From the NCBI GenBank assembly GCA_018242525.1, contig JAFEBS010000043.1, forward strand, positions 1 to 37,551: a stretch of 37,551 bases of DNA. The letters are read 5' to 3'. Positions 1 to 7,367 of the stretch are shown in pieces. A model generated the notes under the pieces. The model saw only the letters and a program-made list of their open reading frames with translations, was not told where the DNA came from and ran no database searches. The first letter of the stretch is position 1. Every line of letters starts with the position of its first letter. Source of the stretch: Planctomycetota bacterium (lineage in GTDB: Bacteria > Planctomycetota > Planctomycetia > Planctomycetales > Planctomycetaceae). The translations under genes were made by a program, and so were the position numbers.

Positions 1-885
1 CCCCTGGACCTGGCCCAGCACCAGCCGGTGGTACAGGACGTGGGCCTTCAGCGAGTTATGGACCGGAGCCAGGCGGTTGGCGAAGGCGGTCAGGCGGTCC
101 AGGTAGGCCGCCAGCAATTGGCGGTCATGCCGCCAGTCCTCGTCGGCCCCCGGCTGCAGCTTGGTCAGGTACGTCGTGACAAAGTGCTGCTGGTTCAGCA
201 GGCCGCCGTTCAGCTTGAGCAAGTCTTCCAGTTGCGTCAGCAGCAACTGGCGGTGGATGGGCAGCGACCCGAAGCCCCCCGAGTTGGGATGCGCCAGGTC
301 GTCGGCGATCAACTTCACGAGCGTGCCGTCATCCGGACGCTGGACACGCGACAAAAAGTTCCGGCGACGGTTGGGGTTCATCGCCGCCGCGGCGACCCAG
401 TCCAGGGCCGAATCTTCGTATCCGTCCAGGTTGTCGATCGACTGGCCATCCGCCCGCTGGACGAACTGTTCGCGCGAGATCCACTGGGGATCCAGGACGA
501 TCGGCAGGTTCGGTTCGACCCCCAGTTGTTCCCGCTGGTGGGGATAATGCAAGCCGAGTTTCTGACGCAAGTAAGCGAGGGACTGCTCCGGGTTCGTGCC
601 ATAGGAGAGCAGGGCCAGGCGAGTCTGGATCTCGGTCAATCGACCGGACTGGCCGTGACGCTGGTGCCACGGGGCAAACAGTTCCCGGGCCTTCTCGAAC
701 TGTTCGGTGTTCAGGTAATGCAGGGCATGGAAGTAGTAGTAGTCCTCGGTCCCGGGAATCAGTTGTTTCAGGACCGCCGACCGGTCCGGGGCGAGCGAGA
801 AATCTTCGAGAAACTGAATTTCGCCAGCCAGACCGATCGACGCAACGGTCAGCAGGAACGCTCCCACAGGCAACAGGCGACGCAT
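1..885 (-). CDS. Large exported protein of unknown function, amino-terminal part only
   Basis: An open frame of 295 codons runs on the minus strand from an ATG at 885 to the left edge without a stop, so the carboxy-terminal part is outside the window. A Shine-Dalgarno GGAG lies about 8 nt before the ATG. Residues 1-21 form a signal peptide (MRR, a hydrophobic stretch, then SIGLAG). The mature part begins with an acidic/aromatic segment (GEIQFLEDFSLAPDRS, then PGTEDYYYFHALHYLN) followed by helical sequence that resembles one TPR-like hairpin (QFEKARELFAPW). From memory, similar amino termini occur in very long planctomycete proteins of unknown function. I cannot assign a role. It is divergent from the S41 protease gene across the repeat-filled spacer. 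Confidence 0.8.
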   Translation of the reverse strand, partial: MRRLLPVGAFLLTVASIGLAGEIQFLEDFSLAPDRSAVLKQLIPGTEDYYYFHALHYLNTEQFEKARELFAPWHQRHGQSGRLTEIQTRLALLSYGTNPEQSLAYLRQKLGLHYPHQREQLGVEPNLPIVLDPQWISREQFVQRADGQSIDNLDGYEDSALDWVAAAAMNPNRRRNFLSRVQRPDDGTLVKLIADDLAHPNSGGFGSLPIHRQLLLTQLEDLLKLNGGLLNQQHFVTTYLTKLQPGADEDWRHDRQLLAAYLDRLTAFANRLAPVHNSLKAHVLYHRLVLGQVQG

Positions 886-1223
886 CTGTAACTCCAGTCA
901 CAATCAGTTGTTAAATCTGGCGGTTGACATGAATGAATGACGGGTCCACCCACCCGACTGCCACAAGTCGACTGTCCGACTGCGGGGTTCGACGCTCCGG
1001 CAACGAAAAAGGTTCCTCGGAAACCTATACGACTGAGAGAGACAGGATGTCAGGCGCGATCACCCGGCGTCAACTGGAAGGCGCTCGAGCCAGACGCCGT
1101 AGCCGAAGTCGTGAGACTTCGGAGGTTGGTGGTGACCGCCGTGAATTTTTACGAACTCATCCGCTGAACGTAATCCTCAACGAGTGGAAACCCGGTCGCG
1201 ACTGAATTCGAGGGCATTGGCAA

Positions 1224-1298
1224 CCGACCTCCGAAGTCTCACGACTTCGGCTACGGGTGCGGCTTTTGTAGCCGAAGTCGTGAGACTTCGGAGGTTGG
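1224..1298. repeat. Long hairpin, 31-bp stem, within the tandem repeat
   Basis: Arms 1224-1254 and 1268-1298 are reverse complements over 31 positions, with one G-T pair, around a 13-nt loop (GGGTGCGGCTTTT). Each arm is itself one of the 20-bp palindromes plus flanking bases, so the sequence can fold either as one long stem or as two short hairpins. Confidence 0.8.
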
Positions 1299-1520
1299 AG
1301 GTGACAACCGTGAATTTTTACGACCTCATCCGCTGTACGAAATCCTCAACGAGTGGGGAGCCGGGTTGCGACTGCATTCGAGGGCATTGGCAACCGACCT
1401 CCGAAGTCGTGAGACTTCGGACGTCGGAGGTGACAGCCGTGAATTCTACGAACTCATCCGCTGAACGAAATTGTCAACGAGTGGAAACCCGGTCGCGACT
1501 GCATTCGAGGGCGTTGGCGA

Positions 1521-1595
1521 CCGACCTCCGAAGTCTCACGACTTCGGCTACGGGTGCAGCTTCTGTCGCCGAAGTCGTGAGACTTCGGACGTCGG
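1521..1595. repeat. Second long hairpin, 31-bp stem with two mismatches
   Basis: Arms 1521-1551 and 1565-1595 pair at 29 of 31 positions around the 13-nt loop GGGTGCAGCTTCT. It is the counterpart of the structure at 1224-1298 in the next repeat unit, with the same loop length and the same two embedded palindromes. Confidence 0.75.
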
Positions 1596-1833
1596 TCGTG
1601 ACAGCCCCGAATTCTCACAAATTCGGCGACCCGCTCGCTGCAATTTCAGAACCGATGACACAATAGCTGATATGCACTCTCCCGTTCTCTTCAGGTACTG
1701 CGGATCTTGCCCGGATGTCGGAAAGCTCGTAGACTAACTGAACGAACCAGCGGAGTGATTTGGCGATTCGCTACAATCAGCCATGCTGGCATGTTACGAC
1801 AATCGCTGCAGCCTTTCGCGAAGGGAAACGACG

Positions 1834-3312
1834 ATGGTAAGGCGTGTTTGGGTTCTGGCGCTGCTGATGATGCTGGGCTTCACTTTGCCCGCTCCAAAGA
1901 CGGTCCAGGCGGCGACGGAAGACGAGTACTTCGAGCTGATGAAATTGTTCGTCGATACATTTGAAGAGATCGATCGCAACTTCGTGGAACCGGTGGATCG
2001 CCGGGAACTGATCGAAGCAGCCATGCGGGGGATGGTTCTGAAACTGGATCCGCATTCGAACTACATCGGCACCAATGAAATCCGGCAGTTCACCGAAGCG
2101 GTTGACCAGGAGTTCGGTGGTATCGGGATCCAGGTGACAATCGAACCCAAGACCCGTCGGCTGATGGTTCTGGTCCCGATGCCTGGAACTCCCGCCATCA
2201 AGGCAGGATTGCGAGCGGGTGATCATATCATTGAAATCGACGGCAAGCCGACGGCAGATTTTCCCGCAGGTCGCGAAATGGAATCCGCCGTCCAGATGAT
2301 GCGTGGCAAACCGGGCGAGATGGTCAAAGTCAAGATCCAGCATTCCGGAGCGCCGATGGCGGAAACCGTCGAGATCGTCAGGGATGTCATCAAGTCTCCC
2401 ACTGTCATGGGTGATCATTACGATGCGATGGGAAACTGGTCCTTCCTGATTGAAGGGGAAGAGAAACTGGGCTACATCCGTCTGACCAACTTCGCCCGGA
2501 ACAGTACTGAAGAAGTTCACGCGGCGCTGGAATCCCTGAAAAAAGACGGGATGAAGGGCCTGATTCTGGATCTGCGGTTCAATCCGGGGGGACTGCTGGG
2601 AGCCGCCACCGCCATTTCTGACTTCTTCATCGACAGTGGTGTCATTGTCAGCGTGAAGGGCCGTAATACTGAAGAGCAGACCTACAAGGCCACCCGGCGT
2701 GGAACCTATAGTGGATTCCCCATGGTGGTCCTGGTCAATCACAGCAGTGCTTCGGCGAGTGAAATCGTCAGTGCCTGCCTGCAGGATCATAAACGAGCGG
2801 TCATTATCGGCGAACGCACGTACGGCAAGGGAAGCGTGCAGAACGTCATCCAGCTCGAAGGTGGTAAAAGTGCCTTGAAGTTGACAACGGCCAGCTATCA
2901 CCGTCCCAGTGGAAAGAACATCCATCGGTTGCCAAAAGCGACTGAAAAGGACGAATGGGGCGTCATGCCCGATGAAGGATTTCAGGTCAAGCTGACGGAC
3001 GACGACATCGAAAAGATGATCATCGCGCGACGCGAGCGGGATCTGAATCGAGGGGACGTTTCCAAGGGTGAATACATCGACCCGCAACTCGCCAAGGGGA
3101 TCGCGTACCTGAATGAGCAGTTGTCCCAGGCCAAGCCGGATGCGGACAAGCCAGCCAACGGAGACAAGGACAAAGATCAGGACAAGGCTGACGCGAAGCC
3201 CGAACTGAAGACGGACGGTGCGGCGATTCGGCGCCCGGTGACACGACAGTTTGTCGATGCGATCCTGGAACTGCTGCCGAAGCTGCCCGCTCGGGCTGTG
3301 GTCATCCTGTAA
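1834..3312 (+). CDS. S41 family carboxy-terminal processing protease with PDZ domain
   Basis: A 492-residue exported serine protease that cleaves substrate proteins near their carboxy termini, acting outside the cytoplasmic membrane. Residues 1-26 are a signal peptide ending VQA. A PDZ domain lies at about 95-175 (FGGIGIQV, then GLRAGDHIIEIDGKP). The S41 core follows. The catalytic motif SSASASEI gives Ser307, and YGKGSVQ gives Lys332; their 25-residue spacing and Asp318 eleven residues after the serine match E. coli Tsp (Ser430/Asp441/Lys455). The tail is charged and Lys/Asp rich (about 430-460). I chose the ATG at 1834 because AAGGGA lies 7 nt upstream and it begins the signal peptide directly; an in-frame ATG at 1783 would add 17 unlikely residues. 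It is followed by an intrinsic terminator, then tsaD. Confidence 0.92.
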   Translation: MVRRVWVLALLMMLGFTLPAPKTVQAATEDEYFELMKLFVDTFEEIDRNFVEPVDRRELIEAAMRGMVLKLDPHSNYIGTNEIRQFTEAVDQEFGGIGIQVTIEPKTRRLMVLVPMPGTPAIKAGLRAGDHIIEIDGKPTADFPAGREMESAVQMMRGKPGEMVKVKIQHSGAPMAETVEIVRDVIKSPTVMGDHYDAMGNWSFLIEGEEKLGYIRLTNFARNSTEEVHAALESLKKDGMKGLILDLRFNPGGLLGAATAISDFFIDSGVIVSVKGRNTEEQTYKATRRGTYSGFPMVVLVNHSSASASEIVSACLQDHKRAVIIGERTYGKGSVQNVIQLEGGKSALKLTTASYHRPSGKNIHRLPKATEKDEWGVMPDEGFQVKLTDDDIEKMIIARRERDLNRGDVSKGEYIDPQLAKGIAYLNEQLSQAKPDADKPANGDKDKDQDKADAKPELKTDGAAIRRPVTRQFVDAILELLPKLPARAVVIL

Positions 3313-3334
3313 CGAAAATCAATCACGGGAATGG

Positions 3335-3368
3335 GGCCGGGACTGCAAATCCCGGCCTTGTTCTTTTT
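3335..3368 (+). terminator. Intrinsic terminator after the S41 protease gene
   Basis: GGCCGGGA (3335-3342) and TCCCGGCC (3350-3357) form an 8-bp GC-rich stem with a 7-nt loop, followed by TTGTTCTTTTT to 3368. It lies in the 67-bp gap before tsaD, so tsaD probably relies on read-through or a promoter overlapping this region. Confidence 0.8.
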
Positions 3369-3379
3369 GAGATCCGAAC

Positions 3380-4438
3380 TTGAGTCAGCCTGAACCGAAA
3401 CATCGCCTGTTGTTGGCCTTGGAATCGTCGTGCGACGAAACGGCGGCCGCTGTCATCGACCGCCAGCGAAACGTCCTTTCCAACGTGGTGGCGACTCAGC
3501 ACGAATTGCACGAGCGATTTGGGGGGGTCGTTCCCGAAATCGCCTCGCGCGCCCATGTCGAACGGATCCTGCCCGTGATCGATGAAGCGTTGCGAACGGC
3601 GAATGCCACGCTGGATGACATCGGAGCGATCGCCGTCGCGACGAACCCAGGTCTGGTCGGTTCTCTGCTGGTCGGATTGACCGCTGCCAAAACGCTGGCC
3701 CTGGTCCTGGATGTTCCACTGCTGGCCGTCAACCACATCGAAGCCCATTTGTACGCCTGCCAGATCGCTGCTCAGCGCAACCTTTTTCCGGCCGTCGGTC
3801 TGGTTGTCAGCGGAGGGCATACGAATCTGTACGACTGCCACTCACCGGTGGATTTTGAACTGCTCGGTTCGACAACCGACGACGCCGCGGGAGAAGCATT
3901 TGATAAAGTGGCTCAAGTGCTGGGACTGGAATATCCCGGCGGTCCCCGGATCGAGCAGGTGGCTCGCAACGGAAATCCAACCGCGATCGCGTTTCCCCGC
4001 ACATTTCTGAACGATCCTCGCCTGGACTTCAGCTTCAGTGGACTAAAGACAGCGGTCCTGTATGCCGCGCGCGGCACTCCTGGAGCGCGAGCACAACCGC
4101 TTCCGCTGACCGAACAGCGCATGGCCGATTTGGCCGCCAGCTTTCAGGCTGCGGTCATCGATGTGCTGATCGGCAAATGTGACCAGGCCATTCAGCAGAC
4201 GGGCCGGTCGACATTGCTGGTGGGGGGAGGTGTCGCGGCCAATACTTTGTTCCGCCAGAAATTGCAGGAACTGTCCGATCGCCGCAAGGTCGAGTTGTAT
4301 ATTGCACCGCGCGAATACTGCACCGACAACGCCGCCATGGGAGCGATCGGTTGGGAACTGTTCGACCGGGGCCTGTTCGCGCCCCTGGACGTCGATGTCA
4401 CTCCGGGACTGGTGCGCAAGAAAAAAGCCGCCAATTAA
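3380..4438 (+). CDS. tsaD: tRNA N6-adenosine threonylcarbamoyltransferase TsaD
   Basis: A 352-residue cytoplasmic enzyme that, with TsaB and TsaE, transfers the threonylcarbamoyl group from TC-AMP to adenosine 37 of ANN-decoding tRNAs (t6A). The amino terminus LALESSCDET and the metal-binding NHIEAH motif (His119, His123) with Asp316 in CTDNAAMG are family hallmarks; GLVVSGGHTNL is the nucleotide-binding segment. Length is normal for the family. The start is a TTG at 3380; no in-frame ATG precedes the conserved segment, and the upstream GAGAT is a weak ribosome-binding site. The gene sits 67 bp after the S41 protease gene, behind a terminator, and is convergent with the alpha/beta hydrolase gene, with only 17 bp between stops. 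tsaB and tsaE are not in the window. Confidence 0.96.
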   Translation: MSQPEPKHRLLLALESSCDETAAAVIDRQRNVLSNVVATQHELHERFGGVVPEIASRAHVERILPVIDEALRTANATLDDIGAIAVATNPGLVGSLLVGLTAAKTLALVLDVPLLAVNHIEAHLYACQIAAQRNLFPAVGLVVSGGHTNLYDCHSPVDFELLGSTTDDAAGEAFDKVAQVLGLEYPGGPRIEQVARNGNPTAIAFPRTFLNDPRLDFSFSGLKTAVLYAARGTPGARAQPLPLTEQRMADLAASFQAAVIDVLIGKCDQAIQQTGRSTLLVGGGVAANTLFRQKLQELSDRRKVELYIAPREYCTDNAAMGAIGWELFDRGLFAPLDVDVTPGLVRKKKAAN

Positions 4439-4455
4439 GAATTAATATCCCGACT

Positions 4456-5475
4456 TCATCGGCTGGGGTGCCGACCCGAGCCACTGATTTTTTCGATCAA
4501 ACGCTGCATTGCCTCGAGCCACCGTTCTCGATCAGCCGCCAGCGTTGGTGAATGTCCAACCTTGGGGAAGACAACCATTTCCGCATCGCGACTCCTCAGA
4601 TTCTTCAGCACACGATCGCCTTCTTCGAGTCTCGCATTGGGATCAAGTTCGCCGTGCAGCATCACTGTCGGACACTGACAGTCGGCGGCATAGTCCACCG
4701 GGTTATGCTGACTGGCGTTGAATCCGCCGCACACTCCGCCCCAGAACAGCAGCAGATTTGCGCCTGGAAACGCAGGCAAACCCATTTGACGAAATCGATT
4801 CCCGGCGGTCGTCGACATCCGGTCGAACACGGATTCCAGCACGATGGCATCCGGAGCCATATCCGAAATGGACAGCCCTCGCAAGATGGCGGCCGCTCCC
4901 ATGGATTGTCCGTACAAAACCAGTGGGTTGGAGCCCGATCTTGCCTGGACGTACTTCACAGCCGAAACAACGTCTTCCGCTTCCAGATATCCGACGGTTG
5001 TATACCGTTCGCTGGAACCGCCACTGCCGCGGAAGTCGATCAGCCAGACATCAAATTCCAGGTTGTGAAACGCCTCGGCCTCACTGAGCATGTCCGACTT
5101 CGATGCCGAATAGCCGTGAAACAGAATTGCGGTCCCTCGTGCGGACCCCGCCGGAATGGACCACGCTTCCAGGGTGACTGTGTCGTCGACAGGAATCCTT
5201 TCCGTTTGATAGATCAGCCCGATGTCAGCGGGGGTGCGGTCGTTCTCGGGACGCGGGATGCGGACGCCGGTCAGCAAGACGCCGATTTTTCCGATCGTGG
5301 ATAGGTCCTGAGGCCGGGCGGTTCGTTCGCCGGGGCCGGCAAACCAGAGCATGGCACGGGCATGTCGATAGGCCACCAGGTTGATCGACAGAAACGCAAC
5401 CAGGCACGCGATGGCAAACATCCACACCGGGCGATGCCACATCCAAATCGCGATCGAGTGAATCCGCAGCCACAT
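4456..5475 (-). CDS. Membrane-anchored alpha/beta hydrolase
   Basis: A 339-residue serine hydrolase of unknown substrate. Residues about 17-38 form one hydrophobic segment, probably an uncleaved anchor placing the enzyme outside the membrane. The hydrolase core shows the oxyanion segment ILFHGYSASKSD (about 118-129), the nucleophile elbow YGQSMG (Ser191), Asp278 in HGELDPN and His308 in VGHSP, a complete catalytic triad in normal order. The fold resembles YqkD/BAAT-like hydrolases; esterase or peptidase activity is possible but not shown. I chose the ATG at 5475, directly before the anchor; a GTG at 5559 would add 28 Cys-rich residues without family character. No strong ribosome-binding site precedes either. 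It is divergent from the dipeptidase gene. Confidence 0.85.
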   Translation of the reverse strand: MWLRIHSIAIWMWHRPVWMFAIACLVAFLSINLVAYRHARAMLWFAGPGERTARPQDLSTIGKIGVLLTGVRIPRPENDRTPADIGLIYQTERIPVDDTVTLEAWSIPAGSARGTAILFHGYSASKSDMLSEAEAFHNLEFDVWLIDFRGSGGSSERYTTVGYLEAEDVVSAVKYVQARSGSNPLVLYGQSMGAAAILRGLSISDMAPDAIVLESVFDRMSTTAGNRFRQMGLPAFPGANLLLFWGGVCGGFNASQHNPVDYAADCQCPTVMLHGELDPNARLEEGDRVLKNLRSRDAEMVVFPKVGHSPTLAADRERWLEAMQRLIEKISGSGRHPSR

Positions 5476-5635
5476 CAGGGGGAATCCGACGCAGGAATCA
5501 GGGCAGGGCGATTTCCATCCGGCTGAACAACAAGGATACCACAACTTTCTCGACCGCACGGCATTGAATCATTTTCTGCTGGACTTCAAGATTGCATGAA
5601 ACTGAGCAGCGGCGAGTTATATCGGGGAATCTTGC

Positions 5636-6691
5636 ATGTTGATCTTTGACGCACATCTGGATCTGGCCTTCAATGCCGTCGATTGGAATCGCAACCTGGA
5701 ACTGTCCATTGCCGAGATCCGGGCGTCGGAAGCCGCGATGACGGAATTGGGACGTGGTACGGGGACGGTTTCCCTGCCGGAAATGCGACGTGGCGAAGTC
5801 GGAATCTGCCTGGCGACGATGTTTGCCCGGCTGCGTCAACTGGCTCCGTCACCCTATGGCTGTGCGAGTCGGGAGGCCTGTTTTGCGGTTGGGACTGGCC
5901 ACCAGGCCTATTACCAGGCGATGGAACGTCGGGGAGCGATGCGATCCATCAAGACTCGCGGTGACCTGGCCAGCCATCTGGCGGACTGGAATGCGAATCC
6001 TCAATCCGCTCCGCTGGGGTACCTGTTGAGCATGGAATGTGCCGACATGGTGCTGGACCCGGATCATATTTTTGAATGGTACGACCGGGGCCTGCGAGCG
6101 ATTGGTCTGACCCACTACGGAGTGAATCGCTACGGAGGCGGAACCAACGCCGATGTCGGGTTGAGCCCGGATGCCAGAGCGCTGCTGCGGAATATCGAAC
6201 AACTCCAGCTGCCGCTGGACCTGACGCATTTGTCCGATCCGGCATTTGAGGATGCCATCCGCTGGTTTGGCGGCCGAGTCCTCGCCAGCCATCAGAACGC
6301 CCGCAAATTTGCCAACTGGCAGCGTCAATTCACGGACGCCCAGATCAAGGCGGTTGTCGACCGCGACGGCGTGCTGGGGATGTCGATGGATGCGATCATG
6401 CTGCAGGAGGGGTTTGTCCGGGGCGTCACCAAACCGGAAGTGACGCTGGAGCGTGTTGCGGACAACATCGACCACATCTGCCAACTGGCCGGTTCGGCCC
6501 GCAACATCGGCATCGGCACGGATCTGGACGGAGGGTATGGCACCGAACAAACCCCGGCCGATCTGAACACCATTGCCGATCTGCAGCGTCTTCCCGAGAT
6601 CCTGAATCGACGCGGCTATTCCGAGGCGGACATTCAGGGGGTAATGCACGGCAACTGGATTCGCTTCTTCCGCGAAACGCTGCCGGAGTGA
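5636..6691 (+). CDS. Dipeptidase, peptidase family M19 (membrane dipeptidase-like)
   Basis: A 351-residue zinc enzyme of the renal dipeptidase family, which hydrolyses dipeptides, often with D-amino acid tolerance. All metal ligands known from the human enzyme are visible: His7 and Asp9 (DAHLDLA), bridging Glu134 (SMECAD), His198 (DLTHLS), His219 (ASHQNAR) and an Asp at 296 in IGTDLDGG. There is no signal peptide, so a cytoplasmic location is expected. The ATG at 5636 has GGGGA about 10 nt upstream and leads directly into the conserved first strand. It is transcribed away from the alpha/beta hydrolase gene. A GCTCGA-loop repeat follows the stop; no T-tailed terminator was seen. Confidence 0.93.
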   Translation: MLIFDAHLDLAFNAVDWNRNLELSIAEIRASEAAMTELGRGTGTVSLPEMRRGEVGICLATMFARLRQLAPSPYGCASREACFAVGTGHQAYYQAMERRGAMRSIKTRGDLASHLADWNANPQSAPLGYLLSMECADMVLDPDHIFEWYDRGLRAIGLTHYGVNRYGGGTNADVGLSPDARALLRNIEQLQLPLDLTHLSDPAFEDAIRWFGGRVLASHQNARKFANWQRQFTDAQIKAVVDRDGVLGMSMDAIMLQEGFVRGVTKPEVTLERVADNIDHICQLAGSARNIGIGTDLDGGYGTEQTPADLNTIADLQRLPEILNRRGYSEADIQGVMHGNWIRFFRETLPE

Positions 6692-6730
6692 TCCGCGCTT
6701 TCCGCGCTTCGTGTCGTTGGCAATCGCACG

Positions 6731-6804
6731 CCCTGGAGTGCGGTGGCTCGACACCGCCCTCCATTCGATGGAAACGACGACCCGCGAATTTCGAACTTCT
6801 AACC
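6731..6804 (+). repeat. Interspersed repeat, GCTCGA-loop hairpin family, copy 1
   Basis: About 74 bp in the gap between the dipeptidase and zinc-ribbon genes. It contains the hairpin GCGGTG-GCTCGA-CACCGC and a conserved tail through CCATTCGATGG and ACGACGACCCGCGAATT to CTTCTAACCT. A 57-bp core matches 15733-15800 in reverse complement at about 55 positions. Function unknown. Confidence 0.8.
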
Positions 6805-6904
6805 TGCGAAGCCCAGTCCGCTCGCCGCAGAAGCGGAGACCTGCGGTCAGCCGTTTCGGCGAGGTCGGGAGACCTGCGCCGAACTGAGCATCACCAAGGC
6901 GAAT

Positions 6905-7342
6905 CTATGCGTGATCCACTGCCGACTGACGGGTCCGTTCCAGAGAATTGCGAATCTCTCTTCGGGCATTCCGAACAAGGATGGCTGAGATCAGCATCGA
7001 CACGGCACAGAATGCCGTCAGGACGCAGGTGCCTTGCTGAGACTTGTCGATCCAATGACTCTCAACGGCTACTGTTCCAGTCACGATCGCCATTCCGCCA
7101 CCGACAACGACTGAACCGATGATCAGCCAAACGAGGCGCTGGAGCACAAACCAAGCCCGCTGCAAAAAGGACTTTTCAACCCATTCGGATTGATTGGTGC
7201 CAACCCAGGTTCCGCATTCCGGACAGGCAATGACAGACGGGCCGATCGAAGTGCCTCCCGCCTGGAAACCGTTATGCCGCACAGCGTGATCGACCGTTGC
7301 GCCGCAAACGGGGCAGGAGATAATTACAATCTCGGTTTGCAT
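6905..7342 (-). CDS. Small zinc-ribbon protein with two membrane segments
   Basis: A 145-residue protein I do not recognise as a named family. A treble-clef/zinc-ribbon-like motif is formed by CPVCG (Cys10, Cys13) and CPECG (Cys40, Cys43). Two hydrophobic helices follow at about 70-92 and 105-123, then a basic tail. The topology suggests a cytoplasmic metal-binding head on a membrane anchor. The ATG at 7342 has AGAGGGA about 6 nt upstream; an upstream in-frame start would add 25 residues overlapping the preceding gene. It lies 25 nt after the lactonase gene on the same strand, so co-transcription is likely. Confidence 0.75.
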   Translation of the reverse strand: MQTEIVIISCPVCGATVDHAVRHNGFQAGGTSIGPSVIACPECGTWVGTNQSEWVEKSFLQRAWFVLQRLVWLIIGSVVVGGGMAIVTGTVAVESHWIDKSQQGTCVLTAFCAVSMLISAILVRNARREIRNSLERTRQSAVDHA

Positions 7343-7367
7343 GAAATCCCTCTGGCACAGCAAAAGA

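Larger units (their letters stand above)
1101..1627. repeat. Imperfect tandem repeat, ~170-bp unit, with six copies of a 20-bp hairpin
   Basis: The palindrome CCGAAGTCGTGAGACTTCGG or its reverse complement occurs six times: 1103-1122, 1231-1250, 1272-1291, 1401-1420, 1528-1547 and 1569-1588. Each has an 8-bp stem and a GTGA/TCAC loop; GTGA fits the GNRA tetraloop rule if transcribed from the plus strand. The spacers between hairpin sites are also repeated: about 90 bp starting near 1141, 1310 and 1440, with shared segments such as CTCATCCGCTG and CGAGGGC(A/G)TTGGC. The middle junction (1401-1420) has one hairpin where the others have two in inverted orientation, as expected for a 41-bp deletion between CCGAAGTC copies. 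No function can be assigned. Confidence 0.85.
886..1833. other. 948-bp divergent intergenic region, repeat-filled
   Basis: This spacer separates two divergently transcribed genes and must hold both promoters. About 1101-1627 is occupied by an imperfect tandem repeat (listed separately). Short open frames here follow the repeat and lack start signals, so I call no gene. A possible -10 hexamer TACAAT lies at 1772-1777, about 57 nt before the protease ATG, but no convincing -35 box sits at the right distance. Confidence 0.7.

Noticed and set aside
28..891. Long plus-strand open frame opposite the first gene
   Set aside because: The minus strand is open for 295 codons with a signal peptide and ribosome-binding site. 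The plus-strand product is Gln/Arg/Val rich without any fold signal, as expected for the complement of a GC-rich gene.
1101..1627. CRISPR array
   Set aside because: The recurring 20-mers are self-complementary and occur in both orientations, the spacers are themselves repeated, spacing is irregular, and there are no cas genes.
1184..1737. Plus-strand open frames within the tandem repeat, giving a repeated protein
   Set aside because: They follow the DNA repeat unit, have no ribosome-binding site, and the palindromes dictate the peptide. The repeat is better explained as non-coding.
1777..3087. 436-codon minus-strand open frame opposite the S41 protease gene
   Set aside because: The plus strand encodes a protease with a perfect catalytic layout; the antisense product is His/Asp rich with no family features.
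5849..6754. 301-codon minus-strand open frame over the dipeptidase gene
   Set aside because: Every metal ligand of the M19 family is present in the sense frame; the antisense frame is a shadow.
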